Positions 39,051-47,874 of a stretch of 64,000 bases of DNA are shown in pieces (within the stretch, counting starts at the first letter, position 1; every line of letters begins with the position of its first letter). Made by a program: the position numbers and the translations under genes. The notes under the pieces were generated by a model. That model did no database searches, was not told where the DNA came from, and worked only from the letters and a program-made list of their open reading frames with translations. The DNA is from Caulobacter hibisci. GTDB lineage: Bacteria > Pseudomonadota > Alphaproteobacteria > Caulobacterales > Caulobacteraceae. The stretch covers positions 620,001-684,000 of the forward strand of contig NZ_JADWOX010000001.1 of the NCBI RefSeq assembly GCF_016135805.1, in the 5' to 3' direction.

Positions 39051-39536
39051 ATGACCAAGCTGAACGATCTGGCTCCGGCCCCCGGTTCGACCAAGGGCCG
39101 CATGCGCGTTGGCCGCGGCCCGGGTTCGGGCAAGGGCAAGACCGGCGGTCGCGGTGTGAAGGGCCAGAAGGCGCGCTCGGGCGTCGCCATCAACGGCTTC
39201 GAAGGCGGTCAGATGCCGCTGCACATGCGTATGCCCAAGCGCGGCTTCAACAACCCCTTCCGTCTCGAGTTCGCTGAAGTGAACCTGTGGCGCCTGGAAC
39301 AAGCCGTCGAGGCCGGCAAGCTGAAGGCCGGCGCCGACGTGTCGGTGGCCGACCTGGTCGCCGCCGGCGTGATCCGTCGCGAACTGGACGGCGTGAAGCT
39401 GCTGGGCAAGGGCGAGATCAAGTCCGCCCTGAAGCTGACCGTCTACTCGGCGACCGAAGCGGCCATCAAGGCCGTGGAAGCCGCCGGCGGTTCGGTGACC
39501 GTGACCAAGAAGGCCAAGGCGCAAGCCGAAGCCTAA
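39051..39536 (+). CDS. rplO: 50S ribosomal protein L15
   Basis: A 161 aa late-assembly protein. [20 protein letters not shown] and [20 protein letters not shown] are the characteristic glycine-rich N-terminal half. Normal length. An AAGGAGAGG site precedes the ATG. It is separated from rpmD by a terminator-like hairpin and from secY by a long palindromic spacer, unlike the tight spacing elsewhere in this cluster. Confidence 0.97.
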   Translation: MTKLNDLAPAPGSTKGRMRVGRGPGSGKGKTGGRGVKGQKARSGVAINGFEGGQMPLHMRMPKRGFNNPFRLEFAEVNLWRLEQAVEAGKLKAGADVSVADLVAAGVIRRELDGVKLLGKGEIKSALKLTVYSATEAAIKAVEAAGGSVTVTKKAKAQAEA

Positions 39537-39545
39537 GACCACAGT

Positions 39546-39643
39546 GTCATCCCGAGCCGCCTCGCCTGGTCGAGGACGGCGCGGGAGCCTGGCGGGGGAG
39601 GGGCTTTCGAGCACCAGCCCGCCATAAAGCCCATCGGGATGAC
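39546..39643. repeat. Long inverted repeat in the rplO-secY spacer
   Basis: GTCATCCCGA at 39546-39555 and TCGGGATGAC at 39634-39643 form a 10-base inverted repeat around 78 bases that themselves can fold. GTCATCCCG...CGGGATGAC is a known type of dispersed alphaproteobacterial intergenic element. Confidence 0.6.
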
Positions 39644-39651
39644 GTTCTTTC

Positions 39652-39681
39652 GAGGCTCGCCGTGACATCACGGCGAGCCTC
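39652..39681. repeat. Perfect 14-pair palindrome before secY
   Basis: GAGGCTCGCCGTGA and TCACGGCGAGCCTC pair perfectly over 14 bases around a 2-base centre. No T-run follows on either strand, so it is not a terminator; it may be a protein-binding palindrome or a repeat element. Confidence 0.6.
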
Positions 39682-39825
39682 ACCTATGTGTGGCTCCGCA
39701 CTGGGGCCCGGTGCGTCCGCCAGGCGATTCCGTCCGGCGTTTTCGACCAGGCCCCATCCAATACTTGGAGCGCGCCCCGCGTCCGTCGAGCGACGGCCGG
39801 CCGCGTTCTCGTCGTGGGGAATTGA

Positions 39826-41181
39826 ATGGCCTCGGCCGCCGAACAGCTCGCAGCCAATATGAACTTCGGGTCCTTCCAGAAGGCCACCGAACTTCACAAG
39901 CGCATCTGGTTTACGCTCATCGCCCTGGTGGTGTTCCGCCTGGGCACCTACGTGCCGATCCCGGGCATCAACCCGGAAGCCTTCGCCAGCGCCTTCGCCG
40001 GCCAGTCGAAGGGCATCCTGGGCATGTTCAACATGTTCTCGGGCGGCGCCGTCGAGCGGATGGCGATCTTCTCGCTGAACGTGATGCCCTACATCAGCGC
40101 CTCGATCATCGTGCAGCTGATGGGCTCGGTGTATCCGCCGTGGGAAAAGCTGAAGAAGGAAGGCGGCGAAGCCGGCCGCAAGACCCTCAACCAGTACACC
40201 CGCTACCTGGCGGTCGTGCTGGCCCTGGTGCAGTCGTTCTCGATCGCCGTCGGCCTGCAGAGCCAGCCGAACCTGGTCTATTCGGAACTGCCGGGTTGGT
40301 TCTTCATCCTGTCGACCGTCGTTTCCCTGACCGGCGGCACCCTGTTCCTGATGTGGCTGGGCGAGCAGATCACCAGCCGCGGCGTGGGCAACGGCGTTAG
40401 CTTGATCATCTTCGCCGGCATCGTCGCGGCCCTGCCGCGCGGCCTTGGCCAGCTGTTCGTGACGGCGCAGAACTCGGGCAACTACTTCCCGCTGGTGGTG
40501 ATCTTCCTGCTCGCCATCGCCGTGGTCGGCGCCATCGTGTTCATGGAGCGCTCGCAGCGCCGCCTGCTCGTGCACTATCCCAAGCGCCAGCAGGGCAACC
40601 GCATGGTCGGCGGCGACAGCTCGTTCCTGCCGCTGAAGATCAACACCGCGGGCGTCATCCCGCCGATCTTCGCCTCCAGCTTGCTTCTGCTGCCTACGAC
40701 CGCCATGGGCTTCCTGAACCCGGCCAACCTGCCCAACTGGGCCCAGTGGCTGCCGACCGTGGTCGGCGCCATGCAGCACGGCCAGCCGCTGTTCATGCTC
40801 TGCTACGCGGGCCTGATCATCTTCTTCTCGTTCTTCTACACCTCGGTGGTGTTCAATCCGGACGAGACGGCCGAGAACCTGCGCAAGTACGGCGGCTTCC
40901 TGCCGGGCATCCGTCCGGGCAAGCGCACGGCCGAGTACCTCGACTACGTGCTTACCCGCCTGACGGTGATCGGCGCGGCTTACATCACCGCCGTCTGTCT
41001 TTTCCCGGAAATCCTGATGGGCGCCCTGGGCAACAAGCAGTTCGCTCTGGGCGGCACCTCCATCCTGATCGTGGTGACGGTGACCATGGACACCGTCGCC
41101 CAGATCCAGTCCCACCTGCTGGCGCACCAGTACGAGGGCCTGATCAAGAAGTCGAAGCTGCGCGGTGGCCGCGGTCGCTGA
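39826..41181 (+). CDS. secY: Protein translocase subunit SecY
   Basis: The 451 aa channel subunit of the Sec translocon in the inner membrane, with about ten transmembrane helices. It has FRLGTYVPIPGINP in the first helix region and FNMFSGGAVERMAIFSLNVM, GIRPGKRTAEYLDYVLTRLT and the final LRGGRGR. The start ATG follows GTGGGGAATTGA. It is separated from rplO by 289 bases with palindromes and is followed by a strong terminator; no rpmJ lies behind it. Confidence 0.98.
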   Translation: MASAAEQLAANMNFGSFQKATELHKRIWFTLIALVVFRLGTYVPIPGINPEAFASAFAGQSKGILGMFNMFSGGAVERMAIFSLNVMPYISASIIVQLMGSVYPPWEKLKKEGGEAGRKTLNQYTRYLAVVLALVQSFSIAVGLQSQPNLVYSELPGWFFILSTVVSLTGGTLFLMWLGEQITSRGVGNGVSLIIFAGIVAALPRGLGQLFVTAQNSGNYFPLVVIFLLAIAVVGAIVFMERSQRRLLVHYPKRQQGNRMVGGDSSFLPLKINTAGVIPPIFASSLLLLPTTAMGFLNPANLPNWAQWLPTVVGAMQHGQPLFMLCYAGLIIFFSFFYTSVVFNPDETAENLRKYGGFLPGIRPGKRTAEYLDYVLTRLTVIGAAYITAVCLFPEILMGALGNKQFALGGTSILIVVTVTMDTVAQIQSHLLAHQYEGLIKKSKLRGGRGR

Positions 41182-41198
41182 CGCAGGTGTGAAACCGT

Positions 41199-41237
41199 CG
41201 GAAGCCGGATTGTGACAATCCGGCTTCCGTTTTCTTT
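41199..41237 (+). terminator. Rho-independent terminator after secY
   Basis: A perfect 14-pair stem CGGAAGCCGGATTG / CAATCCGGCTTCCG with a TGA loop, followed by TTTTCTTTG. It separates the S10-spc transcript from adk. Confidence 0.95.
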
Positions 41238-41304
41238 GAACGCATTCTAGGTCTGACCACGAGAGGGGCGTCAGACCCTTTAGGAAACGCGTGAAGGGGC
41301 TTTT

Positions 41305-41874
41305 ATGAACTTGATCCTGTTCGGGCCGCCAGCGGCGGGGAAGGGGACCCAGGCCAAGCGGCTCGTCGCCGAGCGCGGCATGGTCCAGCTTTCCACCGGC
41401 GACATGCTGCGCGCCGCCATCGCTTCGGGCTCCGAGCTGGGCCAGAAGGTGAAGGGCGTGCTCGACCGCGGCGACCTAGTCACCGACGAGATCGTCATCG
41501 CGCTCATCGAAGAGCGCCTGCCCGAGGCCGAGGCGGCCGGCGGCGCGATCTTCGACGGTTTCCCGCGCACGGTCGCCCAGGCCGAGGCCCTGGACCGCAT
41601 GCTTGCGGCCCGCGGTCAGCAAATCGACTCCGTGCTCCGACTCAAGGTAGACGAACCGGCTCTGATCGAGCGGATCTCCAAGAGGTTCCAAGAGCAGGGA
41701 CGACCCGACGACAACCCGGAAGTGTTCGTGACGCGCCTGGCCGCCTACAACGCCCAGACCGCTCCGCTGCTTCCGTACTATCGCGATCAAGGCAAGCTCA
41801 CCGAGCTTGACGGCATGGCGAGCGTCGAGACGGTCGCCGCCTCGATCGACACGGCCCTTTCGGTCGTGGCGTGA
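41305..41874 (+). CDS. adk: Adenylate kinase (short form)
   Basis: A 189 aa enzyme interconverting ATP, ADP and AMP. P-loop GPPAAGKGTQAK at residues 7-18, then LSTGDMLRAA, FDGFPRTVAQAEAL, and a short LID (RFQEQGRPDDNPEV) without the zinc-binding insert, so it is the short bacterial form. It lies between secY and rpsM as in many bacteria, but a terminator precedes it, so it should have its own promoter in 41238-41304; no clear one was seen. Confidence 0.98.
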   Translation: MNLILFGPPAAGKGTQAKRLVAERGMVQLSTGDMLRAAIASGSELGQKVKGVLDRGDLVTDEIVIALIEERLPEAEAAGGAIFDGFPRTVAQAEALDRMLAARGQQIDSVLRLKVDEPALIERISKRFQEQGRPDDNPEVFVTRLAAYNAQTAPLLPYYRDQGKLTELDGMASVETVAASIDTALSVVA

Positions 41875-41910
41875 CTTTTAACGGAATCTGTTTCAGGACG
41901 GATTCCACCA

Positions 41911-41938
41911 TTGACGGATGCGCAACGATCCCTATAAC
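41911..41938 (+). promoter_or_regulatory. Promoter of the alpha operon (rpsM-rplQ)
   Basis: TTGACG (41911-41916), a 16-base spacer, then TATAAC (41933-41938). It lies 37 bases after adk and gives a leader of about 100 bases before rpsM. It shares the -35 with the str and S10 promoters. Confidence 0.75.
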
Positions 41939-42045
41939 GGGGCGCTTCCGCGAAAGGGCGCGATCTGTGCGCGTCGGTCTGGATCTTCGGATCGGGCCGG
42001 GCGCGCCGTTCGCGTCTTTGGTGCGTGACTAGGAGAACATTAGAC

Positions 42046-42414
42046 GTGGCCCGTATCGCAGGCGTCAACATCCCGACGAACAAGCGCGTAGTGATCGCGC
42101 TTCAATACATTCACGGCATCGGCCCGAAGTCCGCGCGTGACATCGTCACGACCGTGGGCATCGAGGACGCCCGTCGCGTCAATCAATTGACCGACGCGGA
42201 AGTCCTGCAGATCCGCGAGACGATCGACCGTGAGTTCACCGTGGAAGGCGACCTGCGTCGCGAAAACTCGATGAACATCAAGCGTCTGATGGACCTGGCC
42301 TGCTACCGCGGCCTGCGTCACCGTAAGGGCCTCCCGGTCCGCGGCCAGCGCACCCACACGAACGCCCGCACCCGCAAGGGTCCGGCCAAGCCGATCGCCG
42401 GCAAGAAGAAGTAA
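42046..42414 (+). CDS. rpsM: 30S ribosomal protein S13
   Basis: A 122 aa head protein contacting P-site tRNA and L5. The usual N-terminus is [14 protein letters not shown], so the GTG at 42046, with AGGAGAAC nine bases upstream, is taken as the start; the frame is open from 42025. The C-terminal [18 protein letters not shown] is conserved. It is the first gene of the alpha operon. Confidence 0.97.
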   Translation: MARIAGVNIPTNKRVVIALQYIHGIGPKSARDIVTTVGIEDARRVNQLTDAEVLQIRETIDREFTVEGDLRRENSMNIKRLMDLACYRGLRHRKGLPVRGQRTHTNARTRKGPAKPIAGKKK

Positions 42415-42427
42415 GGTAGCCTGACCG

Positions 42428-42817
42428 ATGGCCAAGGAACCGGGTCGCGTTAAAAAGCGCGAACGCAAAAACATCACCTCGGGCGTGGCGCACGTGAACG
42501 CCTCGTTCAACAACACCATGATCACCATCACCGACGCGCAGGGGAACACCATCTCCTGGTCGAGCGCCGGCATGATGGGCTTCAAGGGCTCGCGCAAGTC
42601 GACCCCGTACGCCGCTCAGATGGCCGCCGAAGACGCGGGCAAGAAGGCTGCGGAACACGGCGTGAAGACCCTGGAAGTGAACGTCTCGGGTCCGGGTTCC
42701 GGCCGTGAGTCGGCCCTGCGCGCTCTGCAGGCCGCCGGCATGACCATCACGACGATCCGCGACGTCACGCCGATCCCGCACAACGGCTGCCGTCCGCCCA
42801 AGCGTCGTCGCGTCTAG
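42428..42817 (+). CDS. rpsK: 30S ribosomal protein S11
   Basis: A 129 aa platform protein near the E-site and mRNA exit. [20 protein letters not shown] and the C-terminal [18 protein letters not shown] are diagnostic. Normal length; it lies 13 bases after rpsM. Confidence 0.98.
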   Translation: MAKEPGRVKKRERKNITSGVAHVNASFNNTMITITDAQGNTISWSSAGMMGFKGSRKSTPYAAQMAAEDAGKKAAEHGVKTLEVNVSGPGSGRESALRALQAAGMTITTIRDVTPIPHNGCRPPKRRRV

Positions 42818-42889
42818 TATTTTTTAGATCCAATTCTATTCGCCGGCTGCGTGAAACGCGGCCGGCGAGTCGCGTTCAAGGGACACCAC

Positions 42890-43906
42890 GTGATCGAAAG
42901 AAACTGGAACGAGCTGATCCGTCCTGAGAAGCCGCAAATCGAAACCGGCGCCGACGCGACCCGCAAGGCTCGTATCGTCGCCGAGCCGCTCGAGCGCGGT
43001 TTCGGTGTGACGCTCGGCAACGCCCTGCGTCGCGTTCTTCTCTCGTCGCTGCAAGGCGCCGCCGTCACCGCCATCCAGATCGATGGCGTTGTGCACGAGT
43101 TCTCGTCGCTCGAGGGCGTTCGTGAAGACGTCGTCGACATCGTTCTGAACATCAAGCAACTCGCCGTGCGCATGCACGCCGAGGGCCCCAAGCGCATGAC
43201 CCTGCGCGCCACGGGCGCCGGTCCGGTCACCGCTGGCCAGATCGAGACCCCGGCCGACATCGAGATCCTCAACCCTGACCACGTGCTCTGCACGCTGGAC
43301 GAGGGCGGCTCGGTGCGCATGGAATTCACGGTCAACACCGGCAAGGGTTACGTCCCGGCCGACCAGAACCGTCCGGAAGACGCGCCGATCGGCCTGATCG
43401 CCGTCGACGCCCTGTACTCGCCGGTGAAGCGCGTGGCCTACAAGGTCGAGCCGACCCGCGAAGGCCAGCGCCTGGACCGTGACAAGCTGACCCTGGAAGT
43501 CGAGACCAACGGCGCCGTCACCCCGGTGGACGCCGTGGCCTACGCCGCTCGCATCCTGCAAGACCAGCTGCAGATCTTCATCACCTTCGAAGAGCCCAAG
43601 GCCAAGGCCGCGGACGAGTCGAAGCCCGAGCTGCCGTTCAACCCGGCCCTGCTCAAGAAGGTCGACGAGCTGGAACTGTCGGTCCGTTCGGCGAACTGCC
43701 TGAAGAACGACAACATCGTCTACATCGGCGACCTGATCCAGAAGACCGAGGCGGAAATGCTCCGCACCCCGAACTTCGGCCGCAAGTCCTTGAACGAGAT
43801 CAAGGAAGTGCTCGCCGGCATGGGGCTGCACCTGGGCATGGACGTGCCGAACTGGCCGCCGGAAAACATCGAAGACCTGGCCAAGAAGTTCGACGACCAG
43901 ATCTAA
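42890..43906 (+). CDS. rpoA: RNA polymerase alpha subunit
   Basis: A 338 aa subunit. The N-terminal domain ([20 protein letters not shown]) drives dimerisation and beta/beta' binding. The C-terminal domain ([34 protein letters not shown]) binds DNA and activators. The frame is open from 42851, but the GTG at 42890 begins the usual N-terminus ([15 protein letters not shown]) with AAGGGACAC upstream. It lies between rpsK and rplQ, 196 bases before the latter. Confidence 0.98.
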   Translation: MIERNWNELIRPEKPQIETGADATRKARIVAEPLERGFGVTLGNALRRVLLSSLQGAAVTAIQIDGVVHEFSSLEGVREDVVDIVLNIKQLAVRMHAEGPKRMTLRATGAGPVTAGQIETPADIEILNPDHVLCTLDEGGSVRMEFTVNTGKGYVPADQNRPEDAPIGLIAVDALYSPVKRVAYKVEPTREGQRLDRDKLTLEVETNGAVTPVDAVAYAARILQDQLQIFITFEEPKAKAADESKPELPFNPALLKKVDELELSVRSANCLKNDNIVYIGDLIQKTEAEMLRTPNFGRKSLNEIKEVLAGMGLHLGMDVPNWPPENIEDLAKKFDDQI

Positions 43907-44102
43907 GACACTATCGCGCTGAATCCGGGCCGCTCTTTGTCCTCCATGAGGTCGAAGGGCGGCCTGGGCCTTTTGAAGCCGCTCTGCGGTGGAGGGCCCC
44001 GGCGCTTCGTTGTGACCCGGCCGGGAGGCGAGCTGGGACTGGTGACAATCGGCGCCGACCTCTAGGCGCCGCTGCGGGCTTGAATGCCCAGGAGATAAGA
44101 CA

Positions 44103-44516
44103 ATGCGTCACGGTTACGCCCACCGCAAACTCGGCCGCACCTCGGCTCACCGCACCGCCATGTTCGCCAACATGTCGGCCTCGCTGATCAAGCACGAGCA
44201 GATCGTCACCACCCTGCCGAAGGCCAAGGAATTGCGCCCGATCGTCGAAAAGCTGGTCACCCTGGCCAAGCGCGGCGACCTGCACGCCCGCCGCCAAGCC
44301 ATCAGCTCGGTTCGCGACGTCGAACAAGTCGGCAAGCTCTTCGCGGTCCTCGGCCCGCGCTACAAGGACCGCCAGGGTGGCTACATCCGCGTCCTGAAGG
44401 CCGGCTTCCGCTACGGCGACAACGCCCCGATGGCCGTCATCGAGTTCGTCGATCGCGACGTCTCGGAAAAGGGCAAGGACTCGGGTCCGGTCTACGCCAA
44501 CGAAGCCGAAGACTAA
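44103..44516 (+). CDS. rplQ: 50S ribosomal protein L17
   Basis: A 137 aa protein at the tunnel exit. [20 protein letters not shown] and [20 protein letters not shown] are characteristic. The C-terminal tail ([16 protein letters not shown]) extends it slightly over the E. coli protein. The gap from rpoA is unusually long for this operon. A CAGGAGATAAGACA site precedes the ATG, and a terminator follows. Confidence 0.98.
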   Translation: MRHGYAHRKLGRTSAHRTAMFANMSASLIKHEQIVTTLPKAKELRPIVEKLVTLAKRGDLHARRQAISSVRDVEQVGKLFAVLGPRYKDRQGGYIRVLKAGFRYGDNAPMAVIEFVDRDVSEKGKDSGPVYANEAED

Positions 44517-44543
44517 GAGATTTCGGCCTAACCGGCTGAAACG

Positions 44544-44575
44544 AAAAGGCCCCGGAGCGATCCGGGGCCTTTTTG
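44544..44575 (+). terminator. Rho-independent terminator of the alpha operon
   Basis: A stem AAAAGGCCCCGGA / TCCGGGGCCTTTT with a GCGA loop, followed by further Ts, 28 bases after rplQ. Confidence 0.95.
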
Positions 44576-44767
44576 CTGCTTGGGGCAGGAGCGCTTTTCC
44601 ACTGTTCTTAGGCGGTGCTTTGAGCCGGTCTGGGCGTTTGCAGCACTCGCTCGGCCGTCCAAGTGGATCGCCCAACCTCGGTGGCATTTCAGTCGCTGGC
44701 AAATGACGAACACCGTTCGGCGTGGTAAGGACGTTGCCTTGGAACAGTGTTTCGCAAGGAGGCGAGC

Positions 44768-45232
44768 ATGCTGCGTTTGGCCGGCAAGCTGATCGCAACG
44801 GGCCTCCTGCTTTGGCCTGCTCTGGCGCTCGCTCAGGATGAGGCTTCTCTGCGCGCCGCCGACGCCGAGCAGCGGCGGCTGGTGTTCGAATCCGACGTCG
44901 CGGGGCTAAAGGCGCTCGTTCATCCTGACATGCTGATCAATGGTCCCAGTGGGCGGATCGTCGATCGGGAACAGTTCTTCGAGTCGGTTAGAACTGGCGC
45001 CATCGCCAAGGAAAAATTTGAACGAGTTCCCGAGCGCGTCAGTATAGTTGGGGGCGTTGGAACAGTGATGGGTCACGAAATCGTCGTCGCCAAGCCTGGC
45101 TCGCGGGACCATGCGGTCTTTGCAGATCGTTCGTTTGAGCGGCGCTACACCAACGTTTTCATCTTCCTCGACGGCCGCTGGCGGTTTCTGTCTCGCCAAG
45201 CAGCGATTGCGCCACAGGCGGCTCCGCATTGA
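44768..45232 (+). CDS. Secreted DUF4440/NTF2-like protein
   Basis: A 154 aa protein with a signal peptide (residues about 1-23, LLLWPALALA/QDE). An NTF2-like cone follows (LRAADAEQRRLVFESDVAGL, LVHPDMLINGPSGRIVDREQ, and YTNVFIFLDGRWRFLSRQ at the C-terminus), as in DUF4440 proteins, some of which are isomerase- or binding-type. It should be periplasmic. The ATG at 44768 has AAGGAGG just upstream; an upstream GTG at 44747 overlaps that site and is less likely. Base composition is a little lower in GC than its neighbours. A small GCTCC-GGAGC stem with TTTAAAATTT follows its stop. Confidence 0.75.
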   Translation: MLRLAGKLIATGLLLWPALALAQDEASLRAADAEQRRLVFESDVAGLKALVHPDMLINGPSGRIVDREQFFESVRTGAIAKEKFERVPERVSIVGGVGTVMGHEIVVAKPGSRDHAVFADRSFERRYTNVFIFLDGRWRFLSRQAAIAPQAAPH

Positions 45233-45366
45233 TAGGCTCCGCGTGGAGCTTTAAAATTTGAGTCCGCCGGAAGAACCAATCCAGGTCTATTGTTGGGCGG
45301 CAATGGCGCGCATCCGCCCAAGCCGACATCGCGAGTGACTGCTTTTGGCAGGCTGTCGAAGCCGCC

Positions 45367-46020
45367 TCACCGGCTGACGATGATCCCGTCGAACTCCGGC
45401 AGGGCCCTGGCCAGCTTCTCGCGGGCGAAGGCGTCGGCCGTCAGCGGGCCGTGCACGGTTCCCGCACCGTCCTTGGCGGCTTCAACGTAGTAGAACTGAG
45501 GGGTCTCGTCGGGCAGGTCGCGGCGGGAGAGGACGATGTAGCGGTCGTTGCCGCCGTACTGGTCGATGCGCGGCCCTAGCACCGTCTCGCAGGTCAGGGC
45601 GTCGCGTTCCCAGCACAGGCTCAGGCGCTCGCCCCGGGCGTCGGACGCCAGGCGATATCGCCCGGCCACGGTCTCGTAGCTTCCCGCGAACAGCAGCCAG
45701 CCCGTGTCGCCGGCGGCCCGCACATAGCGGACGTCGGACGTGCGCCAGGTGCGGCCGAGCAGAGCCTTCTCCCGGCACAGCGCCACGTCGGCGATCGAGG
45801 TCAGACGGCAGCGGGCCGGGCGCCACGTCTTGGGCATGGGGGGCTCGAGCGGGCTCAGGCCCATCGCCTCGGCCTGCGCCATCCCCTGTCCCATGGCGAT
45901 CTCGAAGGCCTGCTTCTGCTGGGCTTCGGACAGGACGAAGTCCGCCGAAGGCGCGGCCGTGGCCACGCCCCCGCCAAGCAGCGCGGTCGCCACGGCTAGC
46001 AGCGGGAGGACGCCCCTCAT
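45367..46020 (-). CDS. Hypothetical secreted protein linked to an ABC transporter
   Basis: A 217 aa protein with a signal peptide (residues about 1-23, ...GGGVATAAP). The mature part has cysteines at RCRLTSIADVALCRE and LCWERDALTC and C-terminal REKLARALPEFDGIIV. I do not recognise a family. The ATG at 46020 overlaps the stop of the permease gene (ATGA), so it is translationally coupled to the ABC transporter and probably works with it in the periplasm. The longer open frame upstream overlaps the permease and is not used. Confidence 0.7.
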   Translation of the reverse strand: MRGVLPLLAVATALLGGGVATAAPSADFVLSEAQQKQAFEIAMGQGMAQAEAMGLSPLEPPMPKTWRPARCRLTSIADVALCREKALLGRTWRTSDVRYVRAAGDTGWLLFAGSYETVAGRYRLASDARGERLSLCWERDALTCETVLGPRIDQYGGNDRYIVLSRRDLPDETPQFYYVEAAKDGAGTVHGPLTADAFAREKLARALPEFDGIIVSR

Positions 46021-46823
46021 TCCCGCGTCAGATCCTGTCGCTGGAACAGGGCCAGCGCCGCTGCCGACAGGCCGATCGCCCAGGCCAGCAGCACGGCCAG
46101 GGCCGCGGCCCACGGAACCGGATCGTCGGTGACGCTGTGCGGCATCAGCAGCGCCGTCTTCAGCAGGTCGCCGGAGAAGGCCGGGATCGCCAACGCCTTC
46201 CAGGTCGGCTCGCGCAGCTGCGAGGCGACGATCGACTGGGCGAAGGCGAAGACCAGGCCCACGACCAGCGCGCCCATGGTCGAGCGGGTGACGACGCCGA
46301 CCACGGCGGCCAGGGCGACCAGCACCATCAGCTGCAGCCAGCTGATCGCGAAGGCGCCGGCCAGGTCGCTCAGCGCCTCGCCATGATAGGCCGTGAACGG
46401 CGAGCCGCTGGTCGCCGCGCTGAACAGGCCGCCCACCGCCGCCAGCAGGGCGTAGAGCAGCAGGCTGGCCGCCACCGCGACGCCGGCCGTCGCCAGCTTG
46501 GCCAGCAGCAGGTTGGCGCGGCCGTTGCGCGGGGTCAGCAGCCGCCAGGTCTCCCAGCGATAGTCGCCGGCCAGCACGGCGGCGGCCAGGATCAGCACGA
46601 ACAGGCCGGTGATCGGCGAGGCGCCGCCGGCCAGGGCCTTGACCATCCGCCCGACCAGGTCGACCGGAATGACCGGCGCGCCCTTCATCAGGCGGCGGGC
46701 GAACAGCTCGCCGCCGATGCTAAGCACCAGGCCGGCGGCGGGGGCGAAGACCACGCCCCAGAACAGCGCGCCGCGGTCGCGCAGCAGCCGGAAGCGCTCG
46801 GCGGCGAAGGCGTCAGCGAGCAT
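46017..46823 (-). CDS. ABC transporter permease
   Basis: A 268 aa inner-membrane protein with about six transmembrane segments (for example LFVLILAAAVLAGDY, AVAASLLLYALLAAVGG, LQLMVLVALAAVVGVV, ALVVGLVFAFAQSIV, AAALAVLLAWAIGLSAAA). It has the layout of ABC-2-type permeases that export or act on lipids, drugs or polysaccharides; the substrate is unknown. It overlaps the ATPase gene at its start by about 11 bases and the secreted-protein gene at its end by four. Confidence 0.85.
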   Translation of the reverse strand: MLADAFAAERFRLLRDRGALFWGVVFAPAAGLVLSIGGELFARRLMKGAPVIPVDLVGRMVKALAGGASPITGLFVLILAAAVLAGDYRWETWRLLTPRNGRANLLLAKLATAGVAVAASLLLYALLAAVGGLFSAATSGSPFTAYHGEALSDLAGAFAISWLQLMVLVALAAVVGVVTRSTMGALVVGLVFAFAQSIVASQLREPTWKALAIPAFSGDLLKTALLMPHSVTDDPVPWAAALAVLLAWAIGLSAAALALFQRQDLTRE

Positions 46824-47715
46824 CGGCCGGTTCCTTGGCTTGCAGGATGTCGAGATAGGCGCTTTCCAGGTCGGCCTCGCGCCAGCGGGCCTCGTGGATG
46901 TCGACGCCGGCGCCGACCAGGGCGCGGATCAGGGCAGGGGCCTCGTGGCGCTCGATGGTCGCCAGCACGGCGTCGGGACCGTCGGCGCGGCCCTGGTCTC
47001 CCAGCAGCTCCAGCACCTGGGCGACCGGAGCGGCGACGAGTCTCAGGGCGGGTTTCTGGCCGGTCAGGGTCTCGACCGGTCCTTCGGCGACCAGCTTGCC
47101 CTTCGACAGGATAGCCACCCGGTCGCAGACCCGGCGCACCTCGTCCAGCTGGTGGCTGGCCAGGATGATGGTCACGCCTTCCTCGGCCGCCAGGCGGCGG
47201 ATCAGCTCGCGGATCTCCTGGATGCCGGCCGGGTCCATGCCGCTGGTCGGCTCATCGAGAATGGCCAGGGACGGGCGGGTGAAGAACACCGCCGCCAGGC
47301 CCAGCCGCTGCTTCATGCCGACCGAGAAGGTCGAGGTCTTGCGGTCGGCGGCGTGGGTCAGGCCCACCCGGTCCAGCCAGCCGTCGATGTCGACGTCGCG
47401 GGCGCCGCTTTCCAGGGCCAGCATCTTCAGGGCGTCGCGGGCGGTCAGGTAGGGCGGATAGCGCGGGGTCTCGATCATCGCCCCCACGCGGCGCAGCGAC
47501 GAGGCGTGGCCGGCCGGCGCGCCCGACAGCCGGGCGACGCCCGAGCTCGGCCGCACCAGGCCCATGGCGATGCGGAACAGGGTGCTCTTGCCCGCCCCGT
47601 TGGGGCCCAGCACGCCGAACACCCCGCCGGCGGGGATCTTCAGGCTCAGGTCGTCCAGCGCCCGCACGGCGCCATAGGTCTTGGTCAGCCCTTCGGCTTC
47701 GAGCGCGAAACTCAT
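46813..47715 (-). CDS. ABC transporter ATP-binding protein
   Basis: A 300 aa cytoplasmic ATPase. Walker A is GPNGAGKST, the signature is FSVGMKQRLGLA, Walker B is LAILDEPTSGMD, and the switch His is in ASHQLDEVRRVCD. It is of the CcmA/NatA-type class that pairs with ABC-2 permeases. The C-terminal 80 residues after the ATPase core are extra and may regulate it. First gene of a three-gene minus-strand operon with the permease and a secreted protein. Confidence 0.95.
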   Translation of the reverse strand: MSFALEAEGLTKTYGAVRALDDLSLKIPAGGVFGVLGPNGAGKSTLFRIAMGLVRPSSGVARLSGAPAGHASSLRRVGAMIETPRYPPYLTARDALKMLALESGARDVDIDGWLDRVGLTHAADRKTSTFSVGMKQRLGLAAVFFTRPSLAILDEPTSGMDPAGIQEIRELIRRLAAEEGVTIILASHQLDEVRRVCDRVAILSKGKLVAEGPVETLTGQKPALRLVAAPVAQVLELLGDQGRADGPDAVLATIERHEAPALIRALVGAGVDIHEARWREADLESAYLDILQAKEPADAR

Positions 47716-47874
47716 GCGGCGCGATCCCGGCTCGGCGACATCGGCGACTCCCTTATGAACTTGGCGCGACTATGGGCGAGGAAACGGTGGTCGGCCAAGT
47801 TGTTTGCTCGCCGCAATACGAATTGTTGTCGAGCTGTTCTATAGGGGCGGAAGTCTTCGTTTCTGGGCCTGGCC

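Noticed and set aside
41182..41304. rpmJ (L36) after secY
   Set aside because: The stretch contains only a terminator; no 37-41 codon basic zinc protein is encoded.
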